DNA of 64,000 bases from Cranoglanis bouderius (GCA_023630585.1 CM042548.1:16490527-16554526); one strand, 5' to 3'; shown: positions 1 through 11,388, numbered from the stretch's first letter. The notes: a model not told the origin generated them from the sequence alone. Numbers and translations: made by a program.

Positions 1-984
1 AGCATTGCTGCAGAGGTTGAAGGGGTGGGGGGTGAGCCTGTCAGTGCTCAGACCATACGCTGCACACTGCATCAAATTGGTCTGCATGGCTGTTGTCCTA
101 GAAGGAAGCCTCTTCTAAAGATGATGCACAAGAAAGCCCACAAACAGTTTGCTGAAGATAAACAGACTAAGGACATGGATTACTGGAATCATGTCCTGTG
201 GTCTGATGAGACCAAGATAAACTTATTTGGTTCAGATGGTGTCAAGCGTGTGTGGCGGCAACCAGGTGAGGAGTACAAAGACAAGTGTGTCTCGCCTACA
301 TTCAAGCATGGTGGTGGGAGTGTCATGGTCTGGGGCTGCATGAGTGCTGCCGGCACTGGGGAGCTAATGCCAACATGTACTGTGACATACTGAAGCAAAA
401 CATGATCCCCTCCCTTTGGAAACTGGGCCGCAGGGCAGTATTCCAACATGATAAGGACCCCAAACACACCTCCAAGATGACCACTGCCTTGCTAAAGAAG
501 CTGAGGGTAAAGGTGATGGACTGGCCAAGCATGTCTCCAGACCTAAACCCTATTGAGCATCTGTGGGGCATCCTCAAATGGAAGGTGGAGGAGCACAAGG
601 TCTCTAACACCCACCAGCTCTGTGATGTCGTCATGGAGGAGTGGAAGAGGACTCCAGTGGCAACCTGTGAAGCTCTGGTGAACTCCATGCCCAACAGGGT
701 TAAGGCAGTGTAAATAATGGTGGCCACACAAAATATTGACACATTGGGCCCAATTTGGACATTTTCACTTAGGAGTGTACTCATTTTTGTTGCCAGCGGT
801 TTAGACATTAATGGCTGTGTGTTGAGTTATTTTGAGGGGACAGCAAATTTACACTGTTATACAAGCTGTACACTCACTACTTTACATTGTAGCAAAGTGT
901 CATTTCGTCAGTGTTCTCCCATGAAAAGATATAATAAAATATTTACAAAAATGTGAGGGGTGTACTCACTTTTGTGAGATACTG
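1..984 (+). mobile_element. Tc1-like element 1, 3' part with broken transposase
   Basis: This is the 3' part of a Tc1/mariner transposon cut by the window edge. Reading + there is a transposase with the first catalytic Asp in WSDET (about 200-215) and, in another frame, FQHDKDPKH (about 441-467) and SPDLNPIEHLW (about 535-567), the second Asp and the Glu of a DD34E triad. A small deletion near 360 removes the residues after GTGEL and shifts the frame, so the gene is dead; the coding remnant ends at the stop near 711. The 3' non-coding arm runs to the terminal CACTTTTGTGAGATACTG. A TA follows at 985-986, as expected at a Tc1 insertion site. Confidence 0.85.
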
Positions 985-986
985 TA

Positions 987-1733
987 TTTGGCCTCAACAC
1001 CAAACGATATGTCTGGCGGAAATCCAATAGCTCACCATCCAGATAACACCATTCCTACAGTAAAGCATGGAGGTGGTAATATCCTGTTATGGGGGTGTTT
1101 CTCTGCAGCAGGGACTGGAGCACTTGTCAGGATAGAAGGAAAATTGATGGGGCAAAATACCGTCAAATTCTTGAAGAAAATCTGCTGCCCTCTGCCAGCA
1201 AGTTGTCAATGGGAAGAAGGTTTACCTTCCAACATGACAATGGCCAAAAGCACACAGCAAAACTGACCACACAGTGGTTGAAAGAGAAAAAGGTGTATGT
1301 CCTTGCATGGCTTAGTCAGAGCCCAGACTTAAACCCCATTGAAAATCTGTGGAATGACTTGAAGACTGCAGTCCACAAACGGTCACCATCAAATTTAACT
1401 GAACTTGAGCAGTTCTGCAATGAAGAGTAGACAAATATTGCAAAGTCTAGATGTGCAAAGTTAGTAGAGACATATCCCAACAGACTAAAGGCTGTAATTA
1501 AAACATTAAGGCAAACTAAAGCAAGGGGGTGATCCTTTTTCCAACTCAGTGATTCTGGTTTTTAATTTAAATTTTTTTTTCTGACATCTTGGTGTTGTAT
1601 CTTTCACTTGGATGTTATAAGTTGCACTGAGTAAATACAGCTGGATAAAACAAAAACTGTGTCTTCATTTCAAGCTGAAAAGCAACAAAATGTGATTATT
1701 TTAAAGGGGGCTGATTCTTTTCTATACCCACTG
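987..1733 (+). mobile_element. Tc1-like element 2, 3' remnant, interrupted by element 1
   Basis: This is a second, different Tc1-like remnant abutting element 1. Broken frames contain KHGGGNILLWGCFSAAGTG (about 1063-1125), FQHDNGQKHTAKL (about 1227) and SPDLNPIENLW (about 1322), followed by a 3' arm ending CTATACCCACTG and a TA at 1734-1735. The 5' half is absent here. Because element 1 ends in its own terminal repeat plus TA exactly where this fragment begins, element 1 most likely inserted into element 2, and the 5' half should lie upstream of the window. Several frameshifts make it non-functional. Confidence 0.8.
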
Positions 1734-1737
1734 TAAA

Positions 1738-2230
1738 TATGAACAAAAAAGTCCCTCCAGGATTTCGCGATTTTGCAATTGTAGAAATTAACGCAAAATC
1801 AAGGAAATTCCCCAATATACTGAGGAGCTTGCAATTTTTCGAAATTGCCTCAGATTTTCCGCAGATTTGGGCCAGGACGCATCATGTGACGTCATCACAA
1901 CGCGCATTCAGCCAAAGCCCTCTATGACTCACATGAGTACAGCTAAAAGATTTCATTTACCAACAAAAATCACTGCAAAAGACAGTGCAAAACAATTTGG
2001 TGCAATTGCAATTTCAATTCAAGTAGTCTTCCACAAAAAAAGCACAAAAAACTCTGCAAGAGTTTTTGCGCAAGCAAAATCAAGCATTTTTGGCTGCAAC
2101 AATCACAAAAAAAAAAAAAAAAACATCTGTGGAATCCAGTATGGACTGAAGTATGTAAACATAAGCATAAAAGGAAGATTTCATGCAACAAGTAGCAATT
2201 ATAGTGAAGGTGAAGGAGCTTCCTAAAGTT
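1738..2230. repeat. unassigned dispersed-repeat-like stretch
   Basis: AT-rich sequence directly after element 2, with several short near-palindromes (GGATTTCGCGATTTTGC, TTGCAATTTTTCGAAATTGC), a CGCG-containing stretch near 1890-1910 and an A-run at 2107-2122. It looks like an old non-autonomous DNA transposon, but I cannot assign a family. No credible gene is seen here. 2230-2670 holds nothing recognisable. Confidence 0.35.
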
Positions 2231-2683
2231 TCAGAGCCATAGTAAAGCTTTGTTTCTTTTTTCTATTAATTAAAATAAAGTAATAATAATAAAATCATTT
2301 TAATGAATGCTGTCACGACCTTCCAAAAATTACAATCAACTCATTTCCATGAACACCTTATAGTCATTGCATACTAGTGTTATAACCTACTTGAGGTCAT
2401 GCATCTATGACGCAGATATGACGAAAAAAGTCAGCTGACTCTGTGGAAATGTCTTAAACAATGATGGAGCAGAACAAGATGCTTTAAAAAAAAAAGTCAT
2501 ACACTGTTTCTGAAACTTGTTGGCCTATGACTCAAAATGTTCCACTACCACATATGAGCAGAGCACACTGCGTATGATTAGTGATACAAATGAAAGCAAA
2601 CGAAATGTTAGATACTTGCTTTTTGCAGAACGTGACCTGGACAGAGTGAACTTTTTATAACAGCCAGTTTAGAAGATAGGAGA

Positions 2684-2730
2684 AATGTGTGTGTGTGTGT
2701 GTGTGTGTGTGCGCGTGTGCGTGTGTGAGT
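2684..2730. repeat. (GT)n microsatellite, imperfect
   Basis: Alternating GT run of about 45 bp with GCGCGTGTGCGTG interruptions at its 3' end. Apparent frames through it are low-complexity artefacts. Confidence 0.9.
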
Positions 2731-2739
2731 ACAAAGGAA

Positions 2740-3960
2740 TGTGACGGAAAAAGAGCAGAAGAGTAGCCATTGTCCTCATGGGTAAGGATGGACAACAGTG
2801 CATGTGGAGTGTTTTTGTTACTATTGGGTAACTTACTTGATTTGCCTTTCTGACCAATGAAATATGACTTTTTTATCGTCTAATAACCAATCACATGAGA
2901 CTACGACCCATATGGTGGAGATGGTCAGTATAAGGTCAGTCTCCCCAGTTGTGAGTACTGCAATAAAGGAATCATTTGATGAAGAAAAGAGGCTCTGTCT
3001 CTGTCTTACTCTGTCTTTCTGAATTCTGAATTTCCATCACAATACTGTATGTGTGTGCCCTGCATCCCATCCACGATGTATTCCCATGTTGCACCCTGTG
3101 TTCCTGTTATAGGCTCTGGATTCATCATGACCCTGACCATGATAAAGTGCTTACCATAGATAAATGAATGAATGAATAAATAAATACATTTTAATACATT
3201 TGGATAAATGCATTAAAAAATGCAGCATTTTGATTAAAAATAAATAATAAATTATGCCAGGAGATCATGAGGAGGGTCATGAATACATGAATTGAAGATT
3301 CAAGGAGTGGTGAGAGTCACCAGAGAGTGTGGAATTGAATAATAATAATTTCAAAATTGCATTTAGAACAACTATTATGTATCATTTAGAGCATTTTTAG
3401 TTAAATATGTTTGTCCAAAGTCAGAGACCATCCACCGGCCATTCAGTGCTTATTTTTACAATAATGATGTATAAATGTGAAGTGCATTAATTCCATTTTC
3501 AGTCAAACAGCCTTCTTCTTTATGCTGACCTTTGGATGATTTATGAATGATGAATGAATTTGGATGATTTATGAATGATAACAATAATGATGGGGAAAAT
3601 GTATTTAGCAGTACATCACATAGAGGTCTTCAACAATACGAAATCTGTACTTTACTATGTTTTATTTTATTTGTAATGCTAAACTTTAATATGGACCTGC
3701 AATTCTTTTTAAAACAACAGGCACAAAAAGACTGTAACAAAGGAACAGGGTAACATTACTGAAGAATGAAGACTGTCAGTGCTTGTATTCAGAGCAACCT
3801 CAGTACAAACCTGCTTCTTATTTACTGTCCACTTGGGTTTGAATATTAAACTCTTGTTACATTTGGTCCATTAAAATACAACAAATTGGCAGGAGGTAAT
3901 GGTCAACAAATAGAACCTTCAAGAAAGAGGTGATGGTTAAAATCTGCATTTAGAGCAACT
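2740..3960. other. intergenic, no gene seen; SINE-like tail at 3050-3190
   Basis: No supported gene. At about 3056-3180 there is a short repeat of the type TGCATCCCATCCACG...GGCTCTGGATTCATCATGACCCTGACC...GATAAAGTGCTTACC ending in (ATGA)n/(AATA)n. The same tail design occurs at 47740-47845, so it is an interspersed, probably SINE/LINE-derived 3' end. The remainder is AT-rich unique-looking DNA. Confidence 0.5.
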
Positions 3961-3965
3961 CATTT

Positions 3966-4597
3966 ACACTCACAGCCCACTTTATTAGGAACACCTGTAC
4001 GCATGCACATTCATACAGTTATCAAATCAGCTAATCATGTGGCAGCACCGCAATGCAAAAAACAAACAAACAAATAAATAAATCATGCAGATACAGGTCA
4101 AGAGCTTCAGTTAATGTTCACATCAAACATCAGAATGAAGTAAAAGTGTGATCTCTGTGACTTTGATCGTGGCATGGATGTTGGTACCAGTTGGTCTGGT
4201 TTGAGTATTTCAGAAACAGATGATCTCCTGAGAATTTCACACACACAACAGTCTCTAGACTTGTTGATAAGAGAGGTCAGAGGAAAATGGCCAGATTGGT
4301 TCAAGCAGCCAGGAAGGATATAGTAACTCAAATAATCATTCTTTACAACCGTGGTGAGCAGAAAAGCATCTCAGCATCCACAAAACATCCAACCTTGAGG
4401 TGGATGGGCTACAACAGCAGAAGATCACACTGGGTTCCACTCCTGTCGGCCAAGAACAAGAATCTGAGGCTGCACAGACTCAGGACAGCTGAAGCTTAGG
4501 TAAATAAATAAATAAATAGATAGATAAATAAATAAATAAATAAAATCACTTGGCCACGATAGCCTCAGTGTTTCTATTAAAGTGACCGGTGAATGTG
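3966..4597 (+). mobile_element. Tc1-type deletion derivative, TTAGGAACACC family, copy 1
   Basis: Starts with CCCACTTTATTAGGAACACC and ends with TTAAAGTGACCGGTGAATGTG, the degenerate inverted counterpart. The interior at about 4260-4490 reads as the N-terminal, DNA-binding part of a Tc1-like transposase (REVRGK, MARLVQAARKDIVTQI, MGYNSRRSHWVPLLSAKN) and then stops. The catalytic domain is missing, so this is an internal deletion derivative. An (AAAT/GATA)n run interrupts it at 4500-4545. Related copies lie at 5855-6240 and 63387-63861. Confidence 0.75.
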
Positions 4598-4699
4598 GAT
4601 CAGTTTATGTCCTTTAGTCAGTTAGAAGTAAATTATAATATGAAATCTATATCTAAACAACAGGATTGAAAATACTGCTGCATGAGAGCGCAGAGCAAG

Positions 4700-5051
4700 C
4701 TAAGATTCACAGAACCGCATTGAAGAGACAACACACACGCGCACACAAAACACACGCACACACACACGCGCGCGCGCACGCGCGCACGAGGACAACAGAC
4801 GCATTTCCGACATATATCCACCGCGTCATGTCTATTCATCAGGATTCACATGTCATGCTCGGAGAGGCAGGGAAAGAGCATGGCTTGGCGATGCTGGCTC
4901 GGTGCTTGCAGTGTTAGCCCACCTTGGCTGGGTTCTCAGTCGCATGCGCGCGCTGTGTGGGAGAGCTGCAGAGATGGAAATGGACGGGTGATGCTGCTGC
5001 TGCTGTTCCTTTGCCTCCTCTAGGTTTTATTTCAGCCAAACCAAGGCGATG
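4700..5051 (+). promoter_or_regulatory. fut9: possible fut9 promoter and non-coding first exon
   Basis: The stretch is locally rich in G, C and CpG compared with its AT-rich surroundings. It carries a CA/CG repeat (4730-4793), a GCATGCGCGCGC tract near 4943, a CTG run, and ends in AAGGCGATG followed by a consensus splice donor, GTGAGTATAG, at 5052. The next good acceptor downstream on the same strand in front of a gene is at 9331-9340, just before the fut9 start. FUT9 genes in other vertebrates have 5' non-coding exons, so this is a reasonable first-exon candidate. No transcript evidence is available; the transcription start is not determined. A spliced mRNA of this form would carry an upstream ATG (5049) out of frame with the fut9 start. 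Confidence 0.35.
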
Positions 5052-5070
5052 GTGAGTATAGATTTCCTCC

Positions 5071-5071
<1 letters not shown>

Positions 5072-5115
<44 letters not shown>

Positions 5116-5116
5116 T
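5072..5116. repeat. (ATT)n microsatellite
   Basis: About 15 perfect ATT units directly downstream of the candidate donor at 5052. 5117-5850 is AT-rich with no supported gene. Confidence 0.95.
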
Positions 5117-5854
5117 GTGCACGGTGGGGAAAGAAATGGAGAAAAGCAAAACGCGCACGTGAGGATGCGACCTTTTTGTTTTCCCGCCGTGTGTGACTTA
5201 TTGCTATGATGATTAATCTGCAGGCTTGCAATTTGGATGCCACAAAATATAGCTAAACCATATATAAAAGCGTGGTAGGATCATTTGCGTTGGCATGACC
5301 CGAAAATGCAACGACATTCCCTAATATTTGCGTTATATAGTGGAAATAACCCTCGTACACTGAATACAGCATATTGCTTTCCTGTAACAATGATGAGCTG
5401 TAGCTAATGAAATGGCTCATGCACTCATGATAATGAAATGCCGTCGGTGCCGTGCTCTCCTGTCATCTTTTTTTTCCCACCTACAAAAACACGTGAGTCC
5501 ACTGCATGCCCCAAATACTGCATACAAATTTGCAAATGCATTTACAACCCAATCCGCAGGATTTTCTCTTGCTTTCTTTTCATTGCAGTGTTCAGGTGCA
5601 TTGTAAACAATCAGGCATAAGTAATGTTTAATCTGTATAATGTGAAAGGGCAGCGTATATACAGTATATGCAAATGTAATCATTGTTAATAAATATATCT
5701 CTATAGGTGTGTGATTGTTCATTGCTTTATTATATACACGCTCAGAAAAAAAAGGTATTAAACTGTACCATTTGTTGTCGTTGGCGTGTTAAATTAAACG
5801 TAGTAATTTAAATTAATTAAATTAAATTTAGTATGTATCTTTTATCTATCAGAT

Positions 5855-6240
5855 TTTATCATTAGGCAGCAGCACAAAGCATAAAATCATGCAGATACAG
5901 GTCAGTTAATGTTCACATTAAAACATCAGAATGAGGGAAAAAATGTGACCGTAGCAAGGTTGGTGCCTGGTTTGAGTCATTCAGAAACTGCTGATCTCTT
6001 AGGATTTTTTTTTATAGAAGAGTTTACACAGAATGGTGCGAAAAACAAAACAAAACAAAAAAACACCCAGTGAGTGGCAGTTCTGCAGCCGAACTCATCA
6101 ACATCTCGTTGATGAGGGAGGTCAGAGGAGAATGGCCAGACTGGTTCAAACTGAAAGGAAGGCTACGGTAATGCTAATAACCACTCTTTACAACCATGGT
6201 GAGCTGAAAAGCATCTAATATTGCACAGCACATCAAACTG
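5855..6240 (+). mobile_element. Tc1-type deletion derivative, TTAGGAACACC family, copy 2 (partial)
   Basis: Shares with copies 1 and 3 the CATGCAGATACAGGTCAG segment, the CATCAGAATG segment, and the transposase N-terminal fragment MARLVQTERKATVMLI (about 6132-6180), followed by TTACAACCATGGTGAGC. Both termini are eroded. Non-functional. Confidence 0.65.
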
Positions 6241-6303
6241 ATGATGGTCACCCAAACTGCACAGGGTACTGTTTAGTACCCTTTTTGTTCCTGAAAGTAT
6301 GTA

Positions 6304-7235
6304 CAGTGAGGGAAAAAATTATTTGATCCCCTGCTGATTTTGTACGTTTGCCCACTGACAAAGAAATGATCAGTCTATAATTTTAATGGTAGGTGTATTT
6401 TAACAGTGAGAGACAGAGTAACAACAAAAAAATCCAGAAAAACGCATTTCAAAAAAGTTATAAATTGATTTGCATTTTAATGAGGGAAATAAATATTTGA
6501 TCCCCTATCAATCAGCAAGATTTCTGGCTCCCAGGTGTCTTGTACACAGGTAACGAGCTGAGATTAGGATCACTCTCTTAAAGGAAACATTATGCTTTAA
6601 TGGGGGTGTTTTTCTGCTAAGGGGACAGGATGACTGCACTGCATCAAAGGGACGATGGCCATGTACCATCAAATCTTGGGTGAGAACCTCCTTCCCTCAG
6701 CCAGGGCATTGAAAATAGGTCGTGGATGGGTATTCCAGCATGACAATGACCCAAAACACACAGCCAAGGCAACAAAGGAGTGGCTCAAGAAGAAGCACAT
6801 TAAGGGCCTGGAGTGGCCTAGCCAGTCTCCAGACCTTAATCCCATCTGTCGAGGGAGCTGAAGGTTCGAGTTGCCACATGTCAGCCTTGAGACCTTAATG
6901 ACTTGGAGAGGATCTGCAAAGAGGAGTGGGACAAAATCCCTCCTGAGATGTGTGCAAACCTGGTGGCCAACTATAAGAAACGTCTGACCTCTGTGATTGC
7001 CAACAAGGGCTTTGCCACCAAGTACTAAGTCGAAGGGGTCAAATACTTATTTCACTCATTAAAATGCAAATCAATTTATAACTTTTTTGAAATGCGTTTT
7101 TCTGGATTTTTTTGTTGTTATTCTGTCTCTCACTGTTAAAATACACCTACCATTAAAATTATAGACTGATCATTTCTTTGTCAGTGGGCAAACGTACAAA
7201 ATCAGCAGGGGATCAAATACTTTTTTCCCTCACTG
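6304..7235 (+). mobile_element. complete non-autonomous Tc1-like element with long inverted repeats
   Basis: The element is bounded by TA on both sides (6302-6303 and 7236-7237). The ends CAGTGAGGGAAAAAATTATT and its inverse at 7216-7235 open inverted repeats of about 200 bp: 6304-6505 matches the reverse complement of about 7035-7235 almost throughout. Long inverted repeats of this size are typical of the Sleeping Beauty/Passport-type IR/DR Tc1 elements of fish. The interior retains only the second half of a transposase (WVFQHDNDPKH at about 6728, SPDLNPI at about 6826), with a stop after the GTG of the GCFSAKGTG motif and a short deletion that removes the catalytic ENLW. It cannot move on its own but could be mobilised in trans. 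Confidence 0.9.
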
Positions 7236-7261
7236 TATGTATGTATGCATGTATGGCTAGA

Positions 7262-7293
7262 TATGGATAGATAGATAGATAGATAGATAGAGC
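7262..7293. repeat. (GATA)n microsatellite
   Basis: Short GATA run next to ATGT/ATGC repeats following the Tc1 element. 7294-7950 holds no supported gene. Confidence 0.85.
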
Positions 7294-7959
7294 ACTATGA
7301 GCTGAATGCAGGGTTAAGAGCATTTTGTGTAACTTGCTTTGAAACAAGATGTATCACAAGACTGTGACTAGGAGAACAGAGATTTCCCCTTAGTGTCATG
7401 TGCAGCGAAATACCTTTTCTGCCTTGTCAGTGCTCCTGAGTAAACTGAACTGAATAACTTATAACTGAATAATCGAAACAGGTCATGGACAATATGAAGC
7501 GAATGTCATTCATCATTTATGTTTGGTATTGTTTGGAAATGCATTTATGCCACTATACAATGCAACCTATCCGTGCTTCCTGAAGAGGGCAGTATTCCCA
7601 TTTACTCAAGTGAAATCAATTTTATTGTTATCCCACCCATCTTGGTGTATACCGGGGAGTGAAATATTGAGAATCACAGACCAACACAGCAGCTCCAACA
7701 CACACTGAGCAAATTGACACGACCAGCACTATATAATATGTAAGGAATAAAACATTACGGCCACGGTGTTTAAAAACAAAAACAAAAATCAATGCTAAGT
7801 GTGAGCCAAAATAATAAAGCATGCTTGAAACTCATCCTGGGTCTGCTGTATTCTCCATGTAGATTGCTGCCGAACATATTTTCTGAGTAAAACTAGGTTT
7901 ATTAAACTAGGATTGGCTGCAATGCAAATCACAGGTCAAACATGTTTTTGTTGTTATTT

Positions 7960-8250
7960 AACATTTCTAAAACAAGCTGTTATTTAACAAAGAATAATCT
8001 ATAATCATTGATATGGTGAAGTTTAACTTGTAAACTGTGACTGGAAGGAGATTTTTATTTAACATTTATGGAAGGAGTCTCTAGTGTCAGCGCTTTGTAA
8101 CAGTTTTCTGCTATTGGAAAGTTTTCAAGTCAGATAAAAATACAACTTGTCATCCTTTAATTGATAAAAAAAACTGGAAAATTGTTGTGGAGTAACATAA
8201 TACACTGTTATAACAGTTATTCTGCTTCGCAACGGGCCAAATGATACCAC
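7960..8250 (+). repeat. MITE-like dispersed family, truncated copy
   Basis: Contains the family hallmarks TGTTATTTAACAAAGA, TTGATATGGTG, TTTATGGAAGGAGTCT, GTGTCAGCGCTTTGTAACAG and TGTTATAACAGTTATTC. The same blocks recur on either strand at about 44060, 46940, 48590, 56265, 61425 and 62735. Non-coding; ends not sharply defined. Confidence 0.65.
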
Positions 8251-8599
8251 CCCTTCATTTTTCCCCGTGTAACAGCACACCTGTCCTTTTTTAAACTTAC
8301 CATATTAACTAAATCTTATTCTGAAACAAAGCTCTTTAATACATTTTAAATAAGTGAATCCATGATTTTTTTCCTTCAGTCCATTGACTATGTCTTGTCC
8401 TGAAATGTTTATGTGTCATGCTGTTTGTTTTCCTGTTGCAAACCAGTGCATACAAGTGTGTATGCATGGAATTGCAGAGGGCCAATCAGATTGCAGACTT
8501 CAAAACTCTAAAGCTTCTGGCCAAAAAGGTGTACAAAAAATATCAGTCAGTGGCTCATGGATGACATGTCCACTGAGTGTCAGTCCAGACTTCTTTAAC

Positions 8600-8990
8600 C
8601 CCAACTAAAGATTCCTGGCAAATCCCCAGCTGTTCCAAAGCCAACTGTAGTTGTGTGTGATCACTCCAGCTGGTCCTGAGTCTGGCCTGGGGTCTCCATG
8701 CATTGGGACGTGCCTGATGGAGCTCTGTTGGGAGCTGACCATGGGGCATCCTTGTACTAGATAAGGGTTAACTGATAAGGGTTACCAGGACCTACCCCTG
8801 GAGCCAATGCTGGGGGTGGTGTCTGCAAGCGAGTGCTTGGGGACCACGCCATCCATATAACCCAGTTAGGCTCAGCCCAAAATGGCGACATGGCACCATC
8901 TTGTGGGCTCACACCTGCAAAATGAAAGGTGCAATGACAGTCGTGCAATGGTCTTAGACCAACTAGACCATTGCAATAGAAAGGGTCTTA
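8600..8990. other. GC-richer repeat-like stretch, unassigned
   Basis: Composition differs from the flanks, with phrases such as GGACCTACCCCTGGAGCC and CCCAAAATGGCGACATGG that look like a decayed retroelement fragment, but no motif identifies it. 8250-8600 and 8990-9330 show nothing recognisable. Confidence 0.3.
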
Positions 8991-9348
8991 TTATGGAATT
9001 GTGATTTAAAGGGTAAGCAAACTATTTGATTGTTTCAGCCTGATATAATGATATTATTATTATTGTTTCATCTTTTCAATAGGGACCTACACTGAAAAAA
9101 ATTTACATGACATTTCCAAGACTGGACCAAATGAAGATGTGTTTATCTCTTCATAGCTACATTTTGCTTTGTTACTGTTAAAAAAAGCAAAGAATTGGCC
9201 GAAGTAGCTGCTTTGCAAAACCCTTTCTGAATGACTGCAAAACTATCAGGTAAACATTTAGGAAATCATTTGCTCATTCTCATTTATCACACTTAATGCT
9301 ATAGTAAGGTTATAATGTTATATCTCTGTCATTTTTAAAGGCCAGAGT

Positions 9349-10428
9349 ATGCCATCTGCACCTACACACAGGATTCTGCGACCCCTCCTGCTTGGCACCT
9401 TCTTACTGGGCTGTTTTGTGACTCTGTTTTTGATGTACATCAAGCCGTCCACTAGCTGGTTATCAGGCCCTATTGAATCAGAAACATCTACAGCTCGAGT
9501 AAAGAGCCTCCTCTCCAACAGAAGTGAGCAGAACCAGACCACAGTGCTTGTCTGGCTCTGGCCGTTTGGGGAAACCTACGACCTGAACGTGTGCAGCTCC
9601 CTGTTCAGCATCGACAACTGTTTCATAACCGCCGACCGCAACCTTTATAACAAATCCGATGCAGTTGTCATCCACCACAGGGACATTAGCACCGATCTGT
9701 CCAACATGCCACCAGCGTATCGGCCTCCTCTGCAGAAATGGATCTGGATGAACCTTGAGTCGCCATCACATTCTTCCCAGTTACCCGGCATTGAGAACCT
9801 GTTCAACCTGACCTTGAATTACCGTCAGGACGCTGATATTGAAGTGCCTTATGGTGCCATTGTCGCCTCCCAAGGCGAGGAAGGTTTTGTGCCACCGAGC
9901 AAGAACAAGCTGATCTGCTGGATCGTGAGCAACTGGAACCCGGATCATGTGCGAGTGAAGTACTACAATGAACTGTACAAGCACGTGGAGATCCACGCCT
10001 ACGGCCAAGCGTTTGGCGAGTACATATCAGACCAGGACTACTTCCCTACCATCGCCAGCTGCAAATTCTACTTGGCATTCGAGAACTCGATTCACAAGGA
10101 CTACATCACGGAGAAACTGTACAACCCGCTATCAGTTGGCACGGTGCCAGTAGTTTTGGGCCCACCGAGGGAGAATTATCAGAATTTCGTAGAGGGCGAT
10201 GCTTTCATCCACGTGGACGACTTTTCCTCTCCAAAAGAGCTGGCTGATTATCTTTTACTTCTGGACAAGAATGAGGAACTTTACTTGAGGTACTTTGACT
10301 GGCGTAAACACTTTAAGGTAAAGAAAGCCTATTTCTGGGCTGAACATACTTGTCTTGCGTGTGATTATGTCAGAAGACACAATGAGTACAAGGCGTTTAA
10401 TAATCTCGACAAATGGTACTGGGGTTAA
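9349..10428 (+). CDS. fut9: alpha-1,3-fucosyltransferase 9
   Basis: Type II Golgi membrane enzyme that transfers fucose from GDP-fucose in alpha-1,3 linkage to the GlcNAc of N-acetyllactosamine, making Lewis X. The 359 codons equal the length of human FUT9. There is a short cytosolic tail, one membrane anchor at about residues 13-31, a stem, then the glycosyltransferase-10 domain. The family signature FENSIHKDYITEKLYN is at 244-259. N-glycosylation sequons are at N57, N62, N101 and N153; conserved cysteines at 82, 91, 190, 238, 335 and 338. The colinear match to FUT9 (KWIWMNLESP, VSNWNP, YGQAFGEY, CLACD) favours fut9 over other FUTs. The coding region is one exon, preceded by an acceptor TTTTTAAAG at 9332-9340, so upstream non-coding exons are expected. 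Neighbourhood with fhl5 supports the call. a/b paralogue status is not resolvable here. Confidence 0.95.
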   Translation: MPSAPTHRILRPLLLGTFLLGCFVTLFLMYIKPSTSWLSGPIESETSTARVKSLLSNRSEQNQTTVLVWLWPFGETYDLNVCSSLFSIDNCFITADRNLYNKSDAVVIHHRDISTDLSNMPPAYRPPLQKWIWMNLESPSHSSQLPGIENLFNLTLNYRQDADIEVPYGAIVASQGEEGFVPPSKNKLICWIVSNWNPDHVRVKYYNELYKHVEIHAYGQAFGEYISDQDYFPTIASCKFYLAFENSIHKDYITEKLYNPLSVGTVPVVLGPPRENYQNFVEGDAFIHVDDFSSPKELADYLLLLDKNEELYLRYFDWRKHFKVKKAYFWAEHTCLACDYVRRHNEYKAFNNLDKWYWG

Positions 10429-11070
10429 TCTGGATATGTGCTGATTGGTTGACTGGATGGAAGTGATATAAGAGGTTGCTACCATATTTTCCAGGCTATA
10501 AGACACATTTTTACCCCTTTATGAGGTAAGACCAATACAACAAACTGCCATGTTTGTTATCATTTTTGTATGTACCCATTTGGGAATGTTTCAAAGGTAG
10601 ACCTGCTAGTCCAGCTTTTCTTTAGGAAAAAATTGCATTCCAGTGTTAGCTTAGAGTTAAAATAACAGTGAAAATCATTGTAAGGATGGACATAAGTATG
10701 TTTTACACTGTGTGATTTTCATCACTGGTAACCAGGGGTGTCTATACAAGGCAATTACCAGGCTGTTCGTTTTTAAATCATACATATCATAGTTGCCTGG
10801 TGGAAGAATTGGTTCAACAACCAGAAATGTATTGATTTTCGCAAAACAAATTTATTGTTTGGTGTGATTGTTTAAACGAAATGGACTTATAGCCGCTTAC
10901 AGCCAAATCATTGGCCAGTGACTTGCTGACATTTTGTCAAGAGGTCAAACACAATGTGCTACATTACAAACTTTGTTTGAGGATAATGTATTAATGCATT
11001 TAACTTTTCTGGGCAACCAAACTACAGGACTAGGCAGCAAACTGGAGCTTCCATTAACAAACTTATCGTT
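10429..11070. other. fut9: fut9 3' flank, no gene seen
   Basis: AT-rich sequence probably including the fut9 3' UTR. A CCATATTTTCCAGGCTATAAGACAC phrase at about 10481 looks like the end of an old dispersed repeat. I see no confident polyadenylation site. Confidence 0.4.
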
Positions 11071-11071
11071 T

Positions 11072-11388
11072 ATCCATGGAGGGCTTAGTGGTTAGCACAT
11101 TTGCCTCGCACCTCTGGGGTTGGGGGTTCAAATCCCTGTGTTCTCCCCGTGCTTTGGGGGTTTCCTCCAGATACTCTGGTTTACTCCCAAAGTCCAAAGA
11201 CATGCGTTGTAGGCTGATTGACATTTCCAAATTTTCTGTAGTGTGCGATTGTGCCCTGCAATGGGTTGGCACCCCGTCCAGGGTGTCCCCCACCTTGTGC
11301 CCTGAGTTCCCTCGGACAGGCTCCAGGCTCCCCCCCGACCCTGTGTAGGATAAGCGGTACGGAAGATAAAAGGATGGATGGATCTTTT
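11072..11388 (+). repeat. SINE-like interspersed repeat with GGATGGATGG tail
   Basis: Begins with GGAGGGCTTAGTGGTTAGCAC and GGTTCAAATCCC, which resemble tRNA-type A and B box promoters (GTGGTTAGCAC and GTTCAAATCCC). It continues with CTCCCCGTGC, CCAAAGACATGCGTTGTAGG, TGCCCTGCAATGGGTTGGCACCC and CCCTGTGTAGGATAAGCGG, and ends in a GGATGGATGG tail. This is the standard layout of an abundant fish tRNA-derived SINE. Apparent open frames in it are incidental. Confidence 0.8.

Noticed and set aside
9478..10506. Antisense and shifted frames over fut9
   Set aside because: Shadows of the 359-codon coding exon, which matches FUT9 along its full length.
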